A DNA stretch of 64,000 bases from Chryseobacterium sp. MEBOG06. GTDB taxonomy: Bacteria > Bacteroidota > Bacteroidia > Flavobacteriales > Weeksellaceae. Under the pieces are notes generated by a model that made no database searches, was not told the DNA's origin, and saw nothing but the letters and a program-made list of their open reading frames with translations. Location: assembly GCF_021869765.1 (NCBI RefSeq), contig NZ_CP084580.1:310001-374000 (forward strand), written 5' to 3'. The translations under genes and the position numbers were made by a program. This document shows positions 1-10,031 of the stretch, in pieces. Each line of letters opens with the position of its first letter. The first letter of the stretch is position 1.

Positions 1-1
1 C

Positions 2-1681
2 AACTTCGGGAGAATTCAGCCGGCCAATATAGGTTCGGGATTCAATCCCCTGGTTTTTGAAGTCAATGCAGAAGAAAACCTTTCTTTACTGCCTTCCAAT
101 AAATCTTATATGATCATTGGAGCTAATGATGTAAAGTATTACGACGTAAAAACACCTACGGCAACTTTTGTTTATCATAATGCAATGAGAAATGGAGCTG
201 CTTTAAATTCTACCTATACTCAAAACATTGGAAAAAGATTCAACTTTTCTGTTGAATATATGGGACTCCGCTCTCAGGGACTTTACAGAAATTCATTAGC
301 GGCAAATAATAATACCATATTTTCAGGACACTATACTTCGAAAAGTGGAAACTATGAACTTTTTGCCCATTATTTACATCAAAATGTAAATAACCAGGAA
401 AGTGGGGGGATCACTGAAGATAATCTTTTTCAGAACGGGGACAGCAACTATAAAAACAGACAGAATGCTCAGGTAAACTTAGCTTCGAGTAGTTCCCAGT
501 TTTCTTACAGAAGATATTATCTGAGCCAGCAGTTCACGCCATTTAATTCAGAAAAATTTCCTTTCAGCATCAGACATACCATTTTTCACCAGGGAAATAA
601 ATACTATTATAATCAGGGTGCATTAGAAACTTATTGGTACAAGGATGCAACAGAGTTAGTGAATGGCTTTCCGCTGACAACAAAAAAATATTCTGAAAAC
701 TTAAGCAATACGGTAAGTTTGATTTTTAATAACGAAAAATTTAAGCTTGATGCTGGAGTACGTTATCAGATCATCAAACTTGGAATAAGAGATGTCGTTG
801 CGTTGAACGGAGTTCCTTTTCCTGGCGAGCTTAAAGAAAACAGGATTGGAGCTGTCGGAAATTTACAGGTAAAACTTTTGGATAAAATTCAGTTAAATTC
901 ATTTTTAGAATTTTCAAACGGAAGTCAGTTTAAAAGCTATCTTAGAACAACAAATAATTTAAAGTTTGAGCCTATAAAAGATTATTTTGTAAATGCTAAG
1001 GTTAATTTTCAAAGTGCTTATCCATCATTCAATTATTTGCTAAATACTTCTGTATATAATAAATTCAACTATTATCTTGAAAATGCAAAAAATCAGTCCG
1101 TAATGGAACTTGGAGGAAGTATCAATTTAAAATGGTTTAAAACAGAGATCTTTGCCAACTATTTCAGAATTGATAATTATACCTATTTTGACAGCAATGG
1201 GAATCCGAAACAGAGTGATAACTCTTTGAATATTTCTCAGATCGGAGGTGATGCTACATTTAGCTATGGTAAATTTCACTTAAATACAAGACTGCATTTC
1301 CAAAATGCATTGACAAATAAAGATCTGCTTCCTATGCCGGGATTTATTGGTAGAGCCAACTTCTTCTATCAGACACAGGCATTCAAAAAAGCTGCAGAAA
1401 TTCAGGCAGGACTTAAAGTGTATTACTTCTCTAAATTTGCCTCAAGAGATTATCTTCCTGTCCTCAATGAATATATTCTTCCCGATTCAAACTCATTTTC
1501 AATCGGGGGGCAGCCTATTGCGGACCTTTATATCAATATGAAAGTGAAGAAAATGTTCTTCTTTATAGAAGGACAGCAGATAGGGACCTTTATTTCTAAT
1601 AACAAAGCGTATGCATTTCCACACTACCCGGTATATGATTTCAGACTCAATATTGGTATTGTATGGTATATGTTCAACTAA
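2..1681 (+). CDS. Putative outer-membrane porin, 5' end cut by the window
   Basis: The frame is open from the first bases of the window, so the N-terminus lies outside. About 560 residues remain. They alternate short polar turns with Tyr/Phe-rich strands throughout and end in an aromatic strand (VYDFRLNIGIVWYMFN), as outer-membrane beta-barrels do. The visible start (NFGRIQPANIGSGFNPLVFE) fits the Bacteroidota putative porin family (Porin_10), in which I recall similar Gly/Asn-rich motifs. Its likely role is passive transport across the outer membrane; the substrate cannot be read from sequence. It ends 12 bases before bshC, so the two may be cotranscribed. A TonB receptor C-terminus is the main alternative, but no plug domain is visible. 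Confidence 0.7.
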   Translation, partial: NFGRIQPANIGSGFNPLVFEVNAEENLSLLPSNKSYMIIGANDVKYYDVKTPTATFVYHNAMRNGAALNSTYTQNIGKRFNFSVEYMGLRSQGLYRNSLAANNNTIFSGHYTSKSGNYELFAHYLHQNVNNQESGGITEDNLFQNGDSNYKNRQNAQVNLASSSSQFSYRRYYLSQQFTPFNSEKFPFSIRHTIFHQGNKYYYNQGALETYWYKDATELVNGFPLTTKKYSENLSNTVSLIFNNEKFKLDAGVRYQIIKLGIRDVVALNGVPFPGELKENRIGAVGNLQVKLLDKIQLNSFLEFSNGSQFKSYLRTTNNLKFEPIKDYFVNAKVNFQSAYPSFNYLLNTSVYNKFNYYLENAKNQSVMELGGSINLKWFKTEIFANYFRIDNYTYFDSNGNPKQSDNSLNISQIGGDATFSYGKFHLNTRLHFQNALTNKDLLPMPGFIGRANFFYQTQAFKKAAEIQAGLKVYYFSKFASRDYLPVLNEYILPDSNSFSIGGQPIADLYINMKVKKMFFFIEGQQIGTFISNNKAYAFPHYPVYDFRLNIGIVWYMFN

Positions 1682-1693
1682 AAACTGTACAAG

Positions 1694-3280
1694 TTGAAAA
1701 CAATTAATAAATTATCATTTAACGATATAGCAAGCATACCTCAATTGGTAAAAGATTTTTTGAACCAAAAAATTGAGGGTTTTGAAAATAAAACATTTTC
1801 TTTAGATAACTTCAGCCAGCAGATACATCAAAAACAAAACTCCTTTTCACCTGAACAGAGAACCGTTTTATTTGATGTATTTGAAAAGCAGCTTTCGGAT
1901 ATTAAGCTGTCCTCAAAACAGAAAGAAAATCTGGAATACCTTAAACTGCCGGATACGTTTACCATTACAACAGGGCATCAGCTGAATCTGTTTTCGGGAC
2001 CGGTATTCTTTGTCTATAAAATTCTTCAGACAATAAAAACCTGTACCTATCTAAAAGAAAATTTTCCGGATTTTAATTTCGTTCCAGTATATTGGATGGC
2101 ATCGGAGGATCATGACTTTGCCGAGATCAATCATTTTAAAACAGAGAACAATTACTACGAGACCAACGAAAAATCAGGAGGCCCGGTGGGGAGAATAGAA
2201 ATCAGCGATATCTATTTTATTTCCGAATTTGAAAAAGAATTTAAAGATTCTGTTTTCGGAACCGAATTGATCCTGATGATGAAGGAGGCCTATAAACCGG
2301 GAAATACTTTAACACAGGCTATTAAAATTCTTGTAAACCGTCTCTTTTCTGAATTTGGTCTATTGATATTAGATGGTGATTCCAAAGAACTGAAAAATCA
2401 GATCAAAGGAGTTTTTAAAGATGAACTTCTTCATTTCAGTTTAGAAAAACAATCTAAAGCTAAAGTAGATTTTCTGACCGAAAAATATGGAAAGGTTCAG
2501 GTGAACCCAAGGGAAATTAATCTTTTCTATCTTTCCGATACCAGAGACAGAATTGAATTTAATGGTCAGAAATATATCATTGTAGATAAGAATATTCAGT
2601 TTACAGAAGAGGAGATATTGTCTGAACTGGAAAATCATCCTGAAAAATTCAGTCCTAATGCATTAATGCGTCCGGTATATCAGGAAAGGGTACTTCCAAA
2701 TCTTGCTTACATTGGAGGAAATGCAGAAATCATGTATTGGCTGGAACTTAAAGATTACTTTTCAACCATTAATATTCCTTTTCCTATCCTCATTCCAAGG
2801 AATTCTATGCTTTTCTTAAAAGAGAAAATACTTGGGAAAATTGAAAAGCTGGATCTTAAAATAGAAGACTTTTTTCAGAATTTCACAGTACTTACCAATC
2901 ATAAAATTTTAGAAGATAATACCATTTTGAAATTATTGGATGAGAAAGAGGAGTTGCTGATGCATAATTTTGAAGAGCTAAAAACTTCTGCAGAAACTAC
3001 TGAGAAATCTTTTGGAAATATGGTGAAAGCAGAAGAAGTGAGACAGCTGAAATCATTCAAAAGAATGAAAAAGCGTTTGCTTCATGCCGAAAAAATAAAA
3101 CAGATTGAATTGTTGGAAAGACTTGAAAATCTGTTTTTAGATGTTCATCCCGGGAAAACATGGCAGGAAAGAGTCTATAATTTTAGTGTGTTCTTTTCAG
3201 ACTATGGTTATTCGTGGCTTGAAAATTGTTTCGAAGAAATGGTGGTTCAAGATTCCAAACTAATAATTGTTGCCATTTAA
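1694..3280 (+). CDS. bshC: Bacillithiol biosynthesis cysteine-adding enzyme BshC
   Basis: BshC is the putative enzyme that adds cysteine to glucosaminyl-malate in the last step of bacillithiol synthesis in the cytoplasm. The 528-residue length matches the family (about 530). The conserved N-terminal nucleotide-binding-like segment TTGHQLNLFSGP is at residues 92-103, followed by the HDFAEINHF block near residue 140 and a Lys/Glu-rich helical C-terminal half that fits the family's coiled coil. The start is a TTG at 1694; no in-frame ATG gives a better N-terminus, and the protein begins with the usual MKTINKL-type sequence. It directly follows the porin. This gene implies that the cell uses bacillithiol as a low-molecular-weight thiol. 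Confidence 0.92.
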   Translation: MKTINKLSFNDIASIPQLVKDFLNQKIEGFENKTFSLDNFSQQIHQKQNSFSPEQRTVLFDVFEKQLSDIKLSSKQKENLEYLKLPDTFTITTGHQLNLFSGPVFFVYKILQTIKTCTYLKENFPDFNFVPVYWMASEDHDFAEINHFKTENNYYETNEKSGGPVGRIEISDIYFISEFEKEFKDSVFGTELILMMKEAYKPGNTLTQAIKILVNRLFSEFGLLILDGDSKELKNQIKGVFKDELLHFSLEKQSKAKVDFLTEKYGKVQVNPREINLFYLSDTRDRIEFNGQKYIIVDKNIQFTEEEILSELENHPEKFSPNALMRPVYQERVLPNLAYIGGNAEIMYWLELKDYFSTINIPFPILIPRNSMLFLKEKILGKIEKLDLKIEDFFQNFTVLTNHKILEDNTILKLLDEKEELLMHNFEELKTSAETTEKSFGNMVKAEEVRQLKSFKRMKKRLLHAEKIKQIELLERLENLFLDVHPGKTWQERVYNFSVFFSDYGYSWLENCFEEMVVQDSKLIIVAI

Positions 3281-3291
3281 TTTTAAAGAAG

Positions 3292-3299
3292 TATTTTTG
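3292..3299 (+). promoter_or_regulatory. Bacteroidota -7 promoter element
   Basis: TATTTTTG matches the TAnnTTTG consensus and lies 19 bases before the ATG of the LysM gene. No clear -33 TTG at ideal spacing was found. Confidence 0.5.
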
Positions 3300-3318
3300 T
3301 AAATTATAATTATCGAAT

Positions 3319-5259
3319 ATGATAAAGAGGTTTTTTATTCTATCCAGTTTATTTATGGTTTTGGGAGTTTCAGCCCAGAAATCACATACGGTTGTACAAG
3401 GTGATAACCCTTACAACATTGCAAAAAAGTATGGAATAACTGTAGATGAATTGCTGAAGCTAAACCCAAAGCATAAAGATGGTAAGCTGGCTATTGGAGA
3501 TGTTTTAACTGTAAAATCAGATAAAGCAGTTACTCCTGTAGTTACAAAAACAGTTGTTGCTGAAAAGGCAGCTCCCAGTACTTCCGTTGGTAAAATTGTT
3601 TTGCAGCCAAAACAAACGATCTACGGAATTACCAAGCAATACCGAATTTCTGAAACCGATCTGAGAAAACTGAATCCTGAATTGGATACTCATATGAAAA
3701 TCGGGGATGAGATTACACTACCTCTTGCAAGTATCAAAAAATTCGGAGGCAGCCAGCAGCCTGTAGCAACAGAAAAACCTGTAGAGGTTCCCGTTGAGAA
3801 AGTTGTAGCAGCTACCCCTGCTGTAGAAGGAGAAACTTATGTGATCCAGGCTAAAGATAATTACTACAGAATTACAAAACAGTTTGGAATCAGCCAACAG
3901 GATCTTTACACTTTAAACCCAGGTTTGGAAGAGAAAGGATTAAAGCCTGGAGATTCCATCAGAATAAAAAAATCAAATACTGAGACCGTTACCCCTACTG
4001 ATGTGCCTGCTGTAAATCCAAAAGCAAAAATGGATTCAGGAAGCGACAAATCATCTACTTCTTCCAATGTAGTTGTGGGGGATGATTACGTAACGTATAC
4101 TGTTCAGCAGGGAGATACCGTTTTCTCTATTGTTAACAGATTTGGTATTTCAATCGATGAACTGATTGCTCTTAACCCGGACCTTTCACATGGTTTGAAA
4201 ACCGGAATGGTTTTAAAAATCAAAAAGCAGGATCCGGCATATAGTAAGAAAAACGGAGATGCCTTAAGCGTAGTACTTATGCTACCATTTGGATATAGTA
4301 CGAACGAAACACAGTACAGAGCAATGGCACTTGACTTCTTGACCGGTGCTAAACTTGCTATCGAAAGAAATGCAAGAGGCGGGCAAAAATTGGATATCAA
4401 GATTGTTGACTCTGGAAATGAAGCATCTTTCAAAAGTTCTTTAACCCAGATTAATCCCGATAATACAGATTTGATTATCGGTCCATTCTTCAAATCCAAC
4501 GTCATAGACGTTCTGGACTTTACAAAAAATCAAAAAATCCCGGTTGTAGCACCATTTGCCAACACTCCGGAATTATATAACTATAATAATCTTATCATCG
4601 TTGAAACGAACAATCAGACCTATGCTGATAAGATCGTAGAAGAAGTAAAAGGAATCTATTCTAACCAGAAAATATATGTAGTGGCAGACGCTAAGAAAGA
4701 AAACGCCAATTACATCAAAGCTGGTCTTGAAAAAGCAGTGAAAAATGCTGATGTTGTAATCGTTAATTCTCCGGCTGATATTCAGCTGGACCAAAATATG
4801 ATGACGGGACAGTCTGCACCGGTAATTGCCATTCTTGCGAATGATGACAATAACGCTGGAGATGCTTTTGCTACAAAAATAATTGCACTTTCGAAAGAAG
4901 TACAGGGTGTAAAAGCTTTCAGTATGTTCTATTCTCCGGTTTTCGAAAAGAGGGTAGATGATTTGAGCCAGGCAAGTTTGGTTTATCTGATGGATAGAAA
5001 AATCAATACTGATGGTAACTTTGAAAAAGAAATCTTGGCGGCATATAAGAGCAAATACTGCAAAACACCTCCTAAATATGCAATAGTAGGATTTGATGTA
5101 GTCAATGATATGCTGACCAGAGAAAATAAAAAAGGCGAAATCTTTAAGCAGATGAATAAAGTGCAGACTCAGCTTGCAACAAAATTTGAGTTTGTAAAAT
5201 CAAAAGCTAACGGAGCTTATGTGAATACCGGTTACAGAGTAATTAGATTAGTACCTTAA
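3319..5259 (+). CDS. LysM-repeat protein with periplasmic-binding-like domain
   Basis: A 646-residue exported protein. An N-terminal signal peptide (about residues 1-19, ending GVSAQ) is followed by four LysM modules at about residues 22-66, 90-136, 170-216 and 255-302. Each has the GDxxxxIxxxxGIxxxxLxxLNP pattern. LysM binds the glycan of peptidoglycan, so the protein is probably anchored to the cell wall in the periplasm. From about residue 315 the sequence resembles the type 1 periplasmic binding fold of ABC-transporter and LivJ-like proteins (VVLMLPFG, LDFLTGAKLAIE, IIGPFFKSNVIDVL, PVVAPFANTPEL). No permease genes are near, so this is probably not a transport receptor; a cell-wall-sensing or lytic-enzyme-regulating role is a guess. 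It has its own promoter. Confidence 0.85.
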   Translation: MIKRFFILSSLFMVLGVSAQKSHTVVQGDNPYNIAKKYGITVDELLKLNPKHKDGKLAIGDVLTVKSDKAVTPVVTKTVVAEKAAPSTSVGKIVLQPKQTIYGITKQYRISETDLRKLNPELDTHMKIGDEITLPLASIKKFGGSQQPVATEKPVEVPVEKVVAATPAVEGETYVIQAKDNYYRITKQFGISQQDLYTLNPGLEEKGLKPGDSIRIKKSNTETVTPTDVPAVNPKAKMDSGSDKSSTSSNVVVGDDYVTYTVQQGDTVFSIVNRFGISIDELIALNPDLSHGLKTGMVLKIKKQDPAYSKKNGDALSVVLMLPFGYSTNETQYRAMALDFLTGAKLAIERNARGGQKLDIKIVDSGNEASFKSSLTQINPDNTDLIIGPFFKSNVIDVLDFTKNQKIPVVAPFANTPELYNYNNLIIVETNNQTYADKIVEEVKGIYSNQKIYVVADAKKENANYIKAGLEKAVKNADVVIVNSPADIQLDQNMMTGQSAPVIAILANDDNNAGDAFATKIIALSKEVQGVKAFSMFYSPVFEKRVDDLSQASLVYLMDRKINTDGNFEKEILAAYKSKYCKTPPKYAIVGFDVVNDMLTRENKKGEIFKQMNKVQTQLATKFEFVKSKANGAYVNTGYRVIRLVP

Positions 5260-5301
5260 ATCATTTATAGCTTTTTCAAAGAATATTCTTAACATTATAG
5301 T

Positions 5302-5309
5302 TATATTTG
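5302..5309 (+). promoter_or_regulatory. -7 promoter element upstream of fabD
   Basis: TATATTTG matches TAnnTTTG and lies 20 bases before the fabD ATG. It indicates that fabD and the following kinase gene can be transcribed separately from the LysM gene. Confidence 0.55.
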
Positions 5310-5329
5310 CATAATATTTAATTCAATAC

Positions 5330-6205
5330 ATGAAAGCACTTGTATTTCCAGGGCAGGGTTCTCAGTTCGTAGGAATGGGAAAAGAACTGTATGATTCTAG
5401 AAAAGATATTAAAGATCTGATGGAATCTGCCAATGAAATTTTAGGTTTTGATATTCTTTCCATTATGTTTAGCGGAGAGGATGCTGATCTTAAAAAAACA
5501 GAGGTTACCCAGCCTTCAATATTTATACATTCAGTAGCAGCATTAAAAGCAGTAAACGGTTTAGGAGCTGAAATGGTAGCAGGACACTCTTTAGGGGAAT
5601 TCTCTGCATTGGTAGCAAATGGCGTTCTATCTTTTGATGATGGACTGAAATTAGTATCCGAAAGAGCTAAGGCAATGCAGGAGGCTTGTGACGCAAATCC
5701 AAGTTCTATGGCCGCTATTTTAGGATTGGAAGATGCTAAAGTAGAAGAAATCTGTGCTCAGATTAGTGGAATCGTAGTTCCTGCTAACTATAACTGCCCG
5801 GGGCAATTGGTAATCTCAGGAGAAACACTGGCAGTAGAAGAGGCTTGTGCAAAATTGAAAGAAGCCGGAGCTAAAAGAGCACTATTATTACCTGTAAACG
5901 GAGCTTTCCATTCACCATTGATGCAGCCGGCACAAGAAAGACTGGCAGCAGCTATCGAGAAAACAAAGTTCAGAAAAGCAACTATTCCTGTATATCAGAA
6001 TATCACCACTACAGCAGTAACCAATCCTGATGAGATCAAGCAGAATTTGATCGCTCAGCTTACAGGTCCCGTAAAATGGACGCAGTCTGTTCAGAATATG
6101 ATTAAGGATGGTGGCTCAAACTTCATTGAAGTAGGACCGGGAAAAACCCTTCAGGGATTGATCAAAAAAATTGACGGATCAGTAGAAGTTGCTTCTGCAA
6201 TCTAA
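5330..6205 (+). CDS. fabD: Malonyl-CoA:ACP transacylase FabD
   Basis: FabD moves malonyl groups from CoA to acyl carrier protein to supply fatty-acid chain elongation in the cytoplasm. The 291-residue protein has the N-terminal FPGQGSQ motif (residues 6-12), the nucleophile elbow GHSLGE with catalytic Ser87, and the partner His194 in AFHSP. The C-terminal IEVGPGKTLQGL block is also typical. Length and motifs are complete. It is followed after 9 bases by the GHMP kinase gene, probably as one transcript. Confidence 0.96.
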   Translation: MKALVFPGQGSQFVGMGKELYDSRKDIKDLMESANEILGFDILSIMFSGEDADLKKTEVTQPSIFIHSVAALKAVNGLGAEMVAGHSLGEFSALVANGVLSFDDGLKLVSERAKAMQEACDANPSSMAAILGLEDAKVEEICAQISGIVVPANYNCPGQLVISGETLAVEEACAKLKEAGAKRALLLPVNGAFHSPLMQPAQERLAAAIEKTKFRKATIPVYQNITTTAVTNPDEIKQNLIAQLTGPVKWTQSVQNMIKDGGSNFIEVGPGKTLQGLIKKIDGSVEVASAI

Positions 6206-6214
6206 TAAAAAAAT

Positions 6215-7120
6215 ATGAACGCGATCTTTTCACCGGGCAAGCTTATGCTTACTTCAGAATATTTCGCAATCGACGGAGCTCTTGTCTTAGCGGTGCCAAC
6301 CAAGCTGGGACAAGAGTTTTTTTTTGAAGAAAGAAACGATGAAAAATCCCTTATCTTCTGGGAAGCATATCATCAAAATACACTATGGTTAACGGCTGTC
6401 ATCGATTACAAAGAATGGCAGATCCTGGAAACCAATATACCATCAAGCGCTGAATTTATTGTAAGGACATTAAAGAATGTTCAGCAGCTTTCTCACAGTA
6501 AATTCAAAAATAACTTTAGTTACCATTTAAGAACAAACCTGCAGTTTCCTGCAGACTACGGTTTTGGAAGCAGTTCTACTTTAATGAACAATCTTTCTGA
6601 GTGGGCAGATATTGATCCCTTCCACCTTAATACTATAAGCCTTGGAGGGAGTGGATATGATATTGCCGTTGCAAAAGAAAAATCAGCAGTGCTTTTCCGT
6701 AATAAACCTGAAATAAAATACGAGAAGATAGATTTTAACCCTTCCTTTAAAAATGAACTGATTTTTATTCATTTAAATCAGAAGCAGGATAGCAGAGAAG
6801 GAATTAACTTTTACAAGTCAAAAAAGAAGTCTCCGGAATTGATTGCCGAATTTTCAGATATCACAAAGAAAATTTTGTTATGCAATGAATTGGAAAGTTT
6901 TTCTGAATTAATTTTGATTCATGAGCGAAAAATTGCTGATTTTCTTGATATTTCCACAGTTAAAGAAAAGGTATTTCCTGATTGCCCGTCTTTTGTCAAA
7001 AGTTTGGGTGCATGGGGTGGCGATTTTGTAATGAGTGCCAAATTTGGGGGCTATAAAGACTATTTTTTGGAGAAAGGTTTTGCAACTATTTTTGAATGGA
7101 AAAATATAATTGATTTATAA
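6215..7120 (+). CDS. GYDIA-family GHMP kinase
   Basis: A 301-residue kinase of the GHMP (galactokinase, homoserine, mevalonate, phosphomevalonate) superfamily. The N-terminus FSPGKLMLTSEYFAI holds the substrate motif, the glycine-rich ATP loop is PADYGFGSSSTLM at residues 112-124, and the naming motif GYDIA is at 147-151. A late Gly-rich segment (SLGAWGGDFVMSA) matches the third GHMP motif. Bacteroidota carry this subfamily in place of, or beside, mevalonate-pathway kinases, so a role in isoprenoid precursor synthesis is likely, but the substrate is not proven by sequence. It lies in a short operon with fabD. Confidence 0.85.
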   Translation: MNAIFSPGKLMLTSEYFAIDGALVLAVPTKLGQEFFFEERNDEKSLIFWEAYHQNTLWLTAVIDYKEWQILETNIPSSAEFIVRTLKNVQQLSHSKFKNNFSYHLRTNLQFPADYGFGSSSTLMNNLSEWADIDPFHLNTISLGGSGYDIAVAKEKSAVLFRNKPEIKYEKIDFNPSFKNELIFIHLNQKQDSREGINFYKSKKKSPELIAEFSDITKKILLCNELESFSELILIHERKIADFLDISTVKEKVFPDCPSFVKSLGAWGGDFVMSAKFGGYKDYFLEKGFATIFEWKNIIDL

Positions 7121-7204
7121 TCAATATTTTACAGCCCTGTTTTTTTATTTGTCATTCTGACTTATATCAGTATATTTAAACCACCTTTAACAAATAATTA
7201 ATAT

Positions 7205-7212
7205 TATTTTTG
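7205..7212 (+). promoter_or_regulatory. -7 promoter element upstream of pckA
   Basis: TATTTTTG fits TAnnTTTG and lies 35 bases before the pckA ATG in a 127-base AT-rich intergenic region. Confidence 0.5.
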
Positions 7213-7247
7213 TTGAAGTCAATAAAGAAATAGAAAATATAAGTAAA

Positions 7248-8864
7248 ATGAAAAACACTAAAATCATCCAGGATTTAGAGAAATTAGGGATTAAAGGAAA
7301 CTATGAAGTAGTGTATAACCCTTCTTACGAAGAATTGTACCAGGCTGAAGTTTCTCCTGAAAATCAAGGATTTGAGAAAGCTGAGCTTACAGAATCTGGC
7401 GCGGTATCAGTAAAAACAGGAATTTTCACAGGTCGTTCACCTAAAGACAGATATATTGTTCAGGATGATGTTACAAGAGATACAATTTTCTGGGATGGTA
7501 AAGTAAACTTACCTACCACAGCGGAAATTTTCGGGTCTTGTAAAGAACTAGTGCTGAATCAGCTTGCTGAAGCTAAGAAAATTTATGTTGTAGATGCTTT
7601 CTGTGGAACCAATGCAGATACAAGACTTAAAGTAAGATTTATTGTTGAAGTAGCATGGCAGGCACATTTTGTGACTAATATGTTTATTCGCCCTTCTCAT
7701 TATGAGCTTGAAAACTTTGGTGAGCCGGATTTCACAGTAATCAACGGGTCTAAAACTATCAACCCGAACTGGGAAGCTCAGGGGTTGAATTCCGAAAACT
7801 TTATCATGTTTAACCTTACTGAAAAACTACAGATTATTGGTGGTACCTGGTATGGAGGTGAAATGAAGAAAGGAATGTTTGCAATGATGAACTATTACCT
7901 TCCGTTAAAAGGTATGGCCTCAATGCACTGCTCTGCAAACGTTGGAGAAAAAGGAGATGTAGCTTTATTCTTTGGTCTTTCCGGAACAGGAAAAACTACT
8001 TTATCTGCAGATCCTAAAAGATACCTTATCGGTGATGACGAACACGGATGGGATAATAACGGAGTATTCAACTATGAAGGAGGATGCTACGCTAAAGTAA
8101 TTGATTTATCAGAAGAAAAAGAACCGGATATCTTCAGAGCCATCAAAAGAGATGCACTTCTTGAAAACGTTGTTGTTAACAATGGAGTAGCAGATTATAC
8201 AGACGGTTCAATCACGGAAAATACAAGGGTTTCTTATCCTATTTATCATATCAATAAAATTGTACTGCCTTCTAAAGCAGGTCATGCTAAGAAGATTGTT
8301 TACCTTTCAGCAGATGCATTCGGAGTACTTCCTCCGGTTTCTATCCTTAATGAAGATCAGGCACAGTATCACTTCCTTTGTGGCTATACGTCTAAATTAG
8401 CGGGTACTGAAAGAGGGATTACTGAACCTCAGCCATCTTTCTCACCTGCATTTGGAGAAGCTTTCCTTACACTACACCCAACAATGTATTCTAAAACATT
8501 GATCGGTAAAATGCAGGAGCACGGAGCTAAAGCATATTTAGTAAATACAGGTTGGAACGGAACGGGTAAGAGAATTTCGCTGAAAGATACAAGAGCAATT
8601 ATTGATACAATCATTGATGGTTCTATTGATAATGCTCCTAAAACTCAGGTTCCGATTATGAATCTTGAAATTCCTACTGAACTTCCAAACGTTTCTGCAG
8701 GTATTTTAGATCCTAGAGATACTTATGAGATGGCTTCAGAGTGGGAAGAAAAAGCTAGAGATCTGGCTTCAAGATATATCAAGAACTTTGAGCAGTACTG
8801 TGATACTGAGGCAGGAAGAAAATTGATCGCTTCAGGACCTCAATTGCAGGAACAGACTACTTAA
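7248..8864 (+). CDS. pckA: Phosphoenolpyruvate carboxykinase (ATP)
   Basis: PckA converts oxaloacetate and ATP to phosphoenolpyruvate, CO2 and ADP, the first committed step of gluconeogenesis. The 538-residue length is standard for the ATP-dependent enzyme. The substrate-binding RSPKDR is at residues 63-68, the kinase-1 P-loop GLSGTGKTT at 243-251, and the metal-binding GDDEHGW block at 262-268. It is a single-gene transcript: promoter upstream, strong hairpin terminator 24 bases downstream. Confidence 0.97.
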   Translation: MKNTKIIQDLEKLGIKGNYEVVYNPSYEELYQAEVSPENQGFEKAELTESGAVSVKTGIFTGRSPKDRYIVQDDVTRDTIFWDGKVNLPTTAEIFGSCKELVLNQLAEAKKIYVVDAFCGTNADTRLKVRFIVEVAWQAHFVTNMFIRPSHYELENFGEPDFTVINGSKTINPNWEAQGLNSENFIMFNLTEKLQIIGGTWYGGEMKKGMFAMMNYYLPLKGMASMHCSANVGEKGDVALFFGLSGTGKTTLSADPKRYLIGDDEHGWDNNGVFNYEGGCYAKVIDLSEEKEPDIFRAIKRDALLENVVVNNGVADYTDGSITENTRVSYPIYHINKIVLPSKAGHAKKIVYLSADAFGVLPPVSILNEDQAQYHFLCGYTSKLAGTERGITEPQPSFSPAFGEAFLTLHPTMYSKTLIGKMQEHGAKAYLVNTGWNGTGKRISLKDTRAIIDTIIDGSIDNAPKTQVPIMNLEIPTELPNVSAGILDPRDTYEMASEWEEKARDLASRYIKNFEQYCDTEAGRKLIASGPQLQEQTT

Positions 8865-8887
8865 TAAAATTCCTTATAATACATACA

Positions 8888-8916
8888 AAAGCCTCATCAC
8901 TGATGAGGCTTTTTTA
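8888..8916. terminator. Bidirectional intrinsic terminator after pckA
   Basis: An 8-bp stem GCCTCATC/GATGAGGC with a 3-base loop at 8891-8909 is followed by six T on the plus strand and preceded by four A, so it can also stop the convergent minus-strand gene that ends at 8914. Confidence 0.9.
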
Positions 8917-9351
8917 ATATTTCTGGCAATGTTCAATCAGTTTGTTCTGGTCATCCAGTTTTTTTATTGTTGATTTGATTGATTCTTCACTCAGGTTTTT
9001 GATGATGATAAAATGGCTGGCGGAGAAATAATAATCATTGTCCAGGATCTCATCTACATATTTCGGAGTGGTAAAAGTCAACCAATATTTTTCTTTATCT
9101 GTGAACTCTATGGTCACTTCTATCTCATCAGATTCAGCGTTGTCTATCTTGTCATCAATATGGATAGAAAGAATTTCAGGTTCTTTATTAAGACTAAAGT
9201 AGTATTTTGAATACCACTTCAATTTATTTTCATCATTAAAAACCCTAATATTCTCATCATTTATTTTCTGAATAACATAGGATTTTCTTTTTGTTAATTG
9301 ATTAGAATAGACGCCGACAGAATTACAGAAAATTTCATCTTTTACTTTCAT
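8914..9351 (-). CDS. Small hypothetical cytoplasmic protein
   Basis: A 145-residue protein that I do not recognise. It has no signal peptide, lipobox or membrane segment and is rich in Asp, Glu, Lys and Ile. Predicted strands in the middle (DEIEVTIEFTDKEKYWLTFT) are followed by a helical C-terminus (IKNLSEESIKSTIKKLDDQN). It lies 63 bases downstream of aroQ on the same strand and converges on pckA; the terminator hairpin overlaps its stop. It could be a housekeeping accessory or a lone immunity-type protein; nothing in the sequence decides. Confidence 0.6.
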   Translation of the reverse strand: MKVKDEIFCNSVGVYSNQLTKRKSYVIQKINDENIRVFNDENKLKWYSKYYFSLNKEPEILSIHIDDKIDNAESDEIEVTIEFTDKEKYWLTFTTPKYVDEILDNDYYFSASHFIIIKNLSEESIKSTIKKLDDQNKLIEHCQKY

Positions 9352-9414
9352 GGATTATTGTATTACTGATACATAAATATCTGAGTAGACTCTTGCTAAA
9401 ATGAACTCTATAAA

Positions 9415-9822
9415 TTATTGCAGACTTAATAAAGCCAGCCTGTACCCATCCATTCCAAATCCTGATAATACAGAATCTGTGCAGGCTGCCGTTACAGATT
9501 TCTGTCTGAATTCTTCTCTTTTGTAAATATTGCTGATGTGAACTTCTACTTTACGCTTTTGAATATTCTTTAAACAATCTGCTATAGCATATGAATAGTG
9601 AGTGAAAGCACCGGGATTGATAACAACCGCTTCAAAATCATCTTCCTGAAGCCTGTTGATAAGCTCGCCCTCAATATTGGATTGATAATATTTCAATTCA
9701 TGAGAAGGAAATTCTGATTTTAGATTTTCCAAGTAGCTTTCCATAGAAACTGTTCCGTAGATTTCCGGTTCTCTGGTTCCTAAAAGATTAAGATTAGGTC
9801 CATTTATAATTAAAACTTTCAT
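9415..9822 (-). CDS. aroQ: 3-dehydroquinate dehydratase, type II
   Basis: AroQ removes water from 3-dehydroquinate to give 3-dehydroshikimate in the shikimate pathway for aromatic amino acids. The 135-residue protein has the family N-terminus INGPNLNLLGTREPEIYG with catalytic Tyr22, the NPGAFTHYS block (residues 69-77), the VHISN segment with catalytic His95, and GFGMDGY near the C-terminus. Type II enzymes are about 140-150 residues, so it is complete, if slightly short. No other shikimate genes are in the window. Confidence 0.95.
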   Translation of the reverse strand: MKVLIINGPNLNLLGTREPEIYGTVSMESYLENLKSEFPSHELKYYQSNIEGELINRLQEDDFEAVVINPGAFTHYSYAIADCLKNIQKRKVEVHISNIYKREEFRQKSVTAACTDSVLSGFGMDGYRLALLSLQ

Positions 9823-10010
9823 TCTATAAAATTAAAAAGTTTTTTCAATTAAAGATTAAAAATTTCTTATAAGCTTCATTTTTATTTCTTGAAATATTAA
9901 TAATGATATTTATCATATTTATTAAAATCGTAATTCGTTAAATGTTCTGTTTTAGTGAGTTTTATAAAATCTTATGTTAATTTTTGAAAAATTATCATGA
10001 AAATTTAATA

Positions 10011-10031
10011 AGTCTACTTGTTTTGTAGACT
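10011..10031 (+). promoter_or_regulatory. Inverted repeat over the -33 element (candidate operator)
   Basis: A perfect 7-bp inverted repeat AGTCTAC-N7-GTAGACT encloses the TTG that would be the -33 element of the riboswitch promoter. A dyad in this position is typical of a repressor operator. The regulator is not known. Confidence 0.5.
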
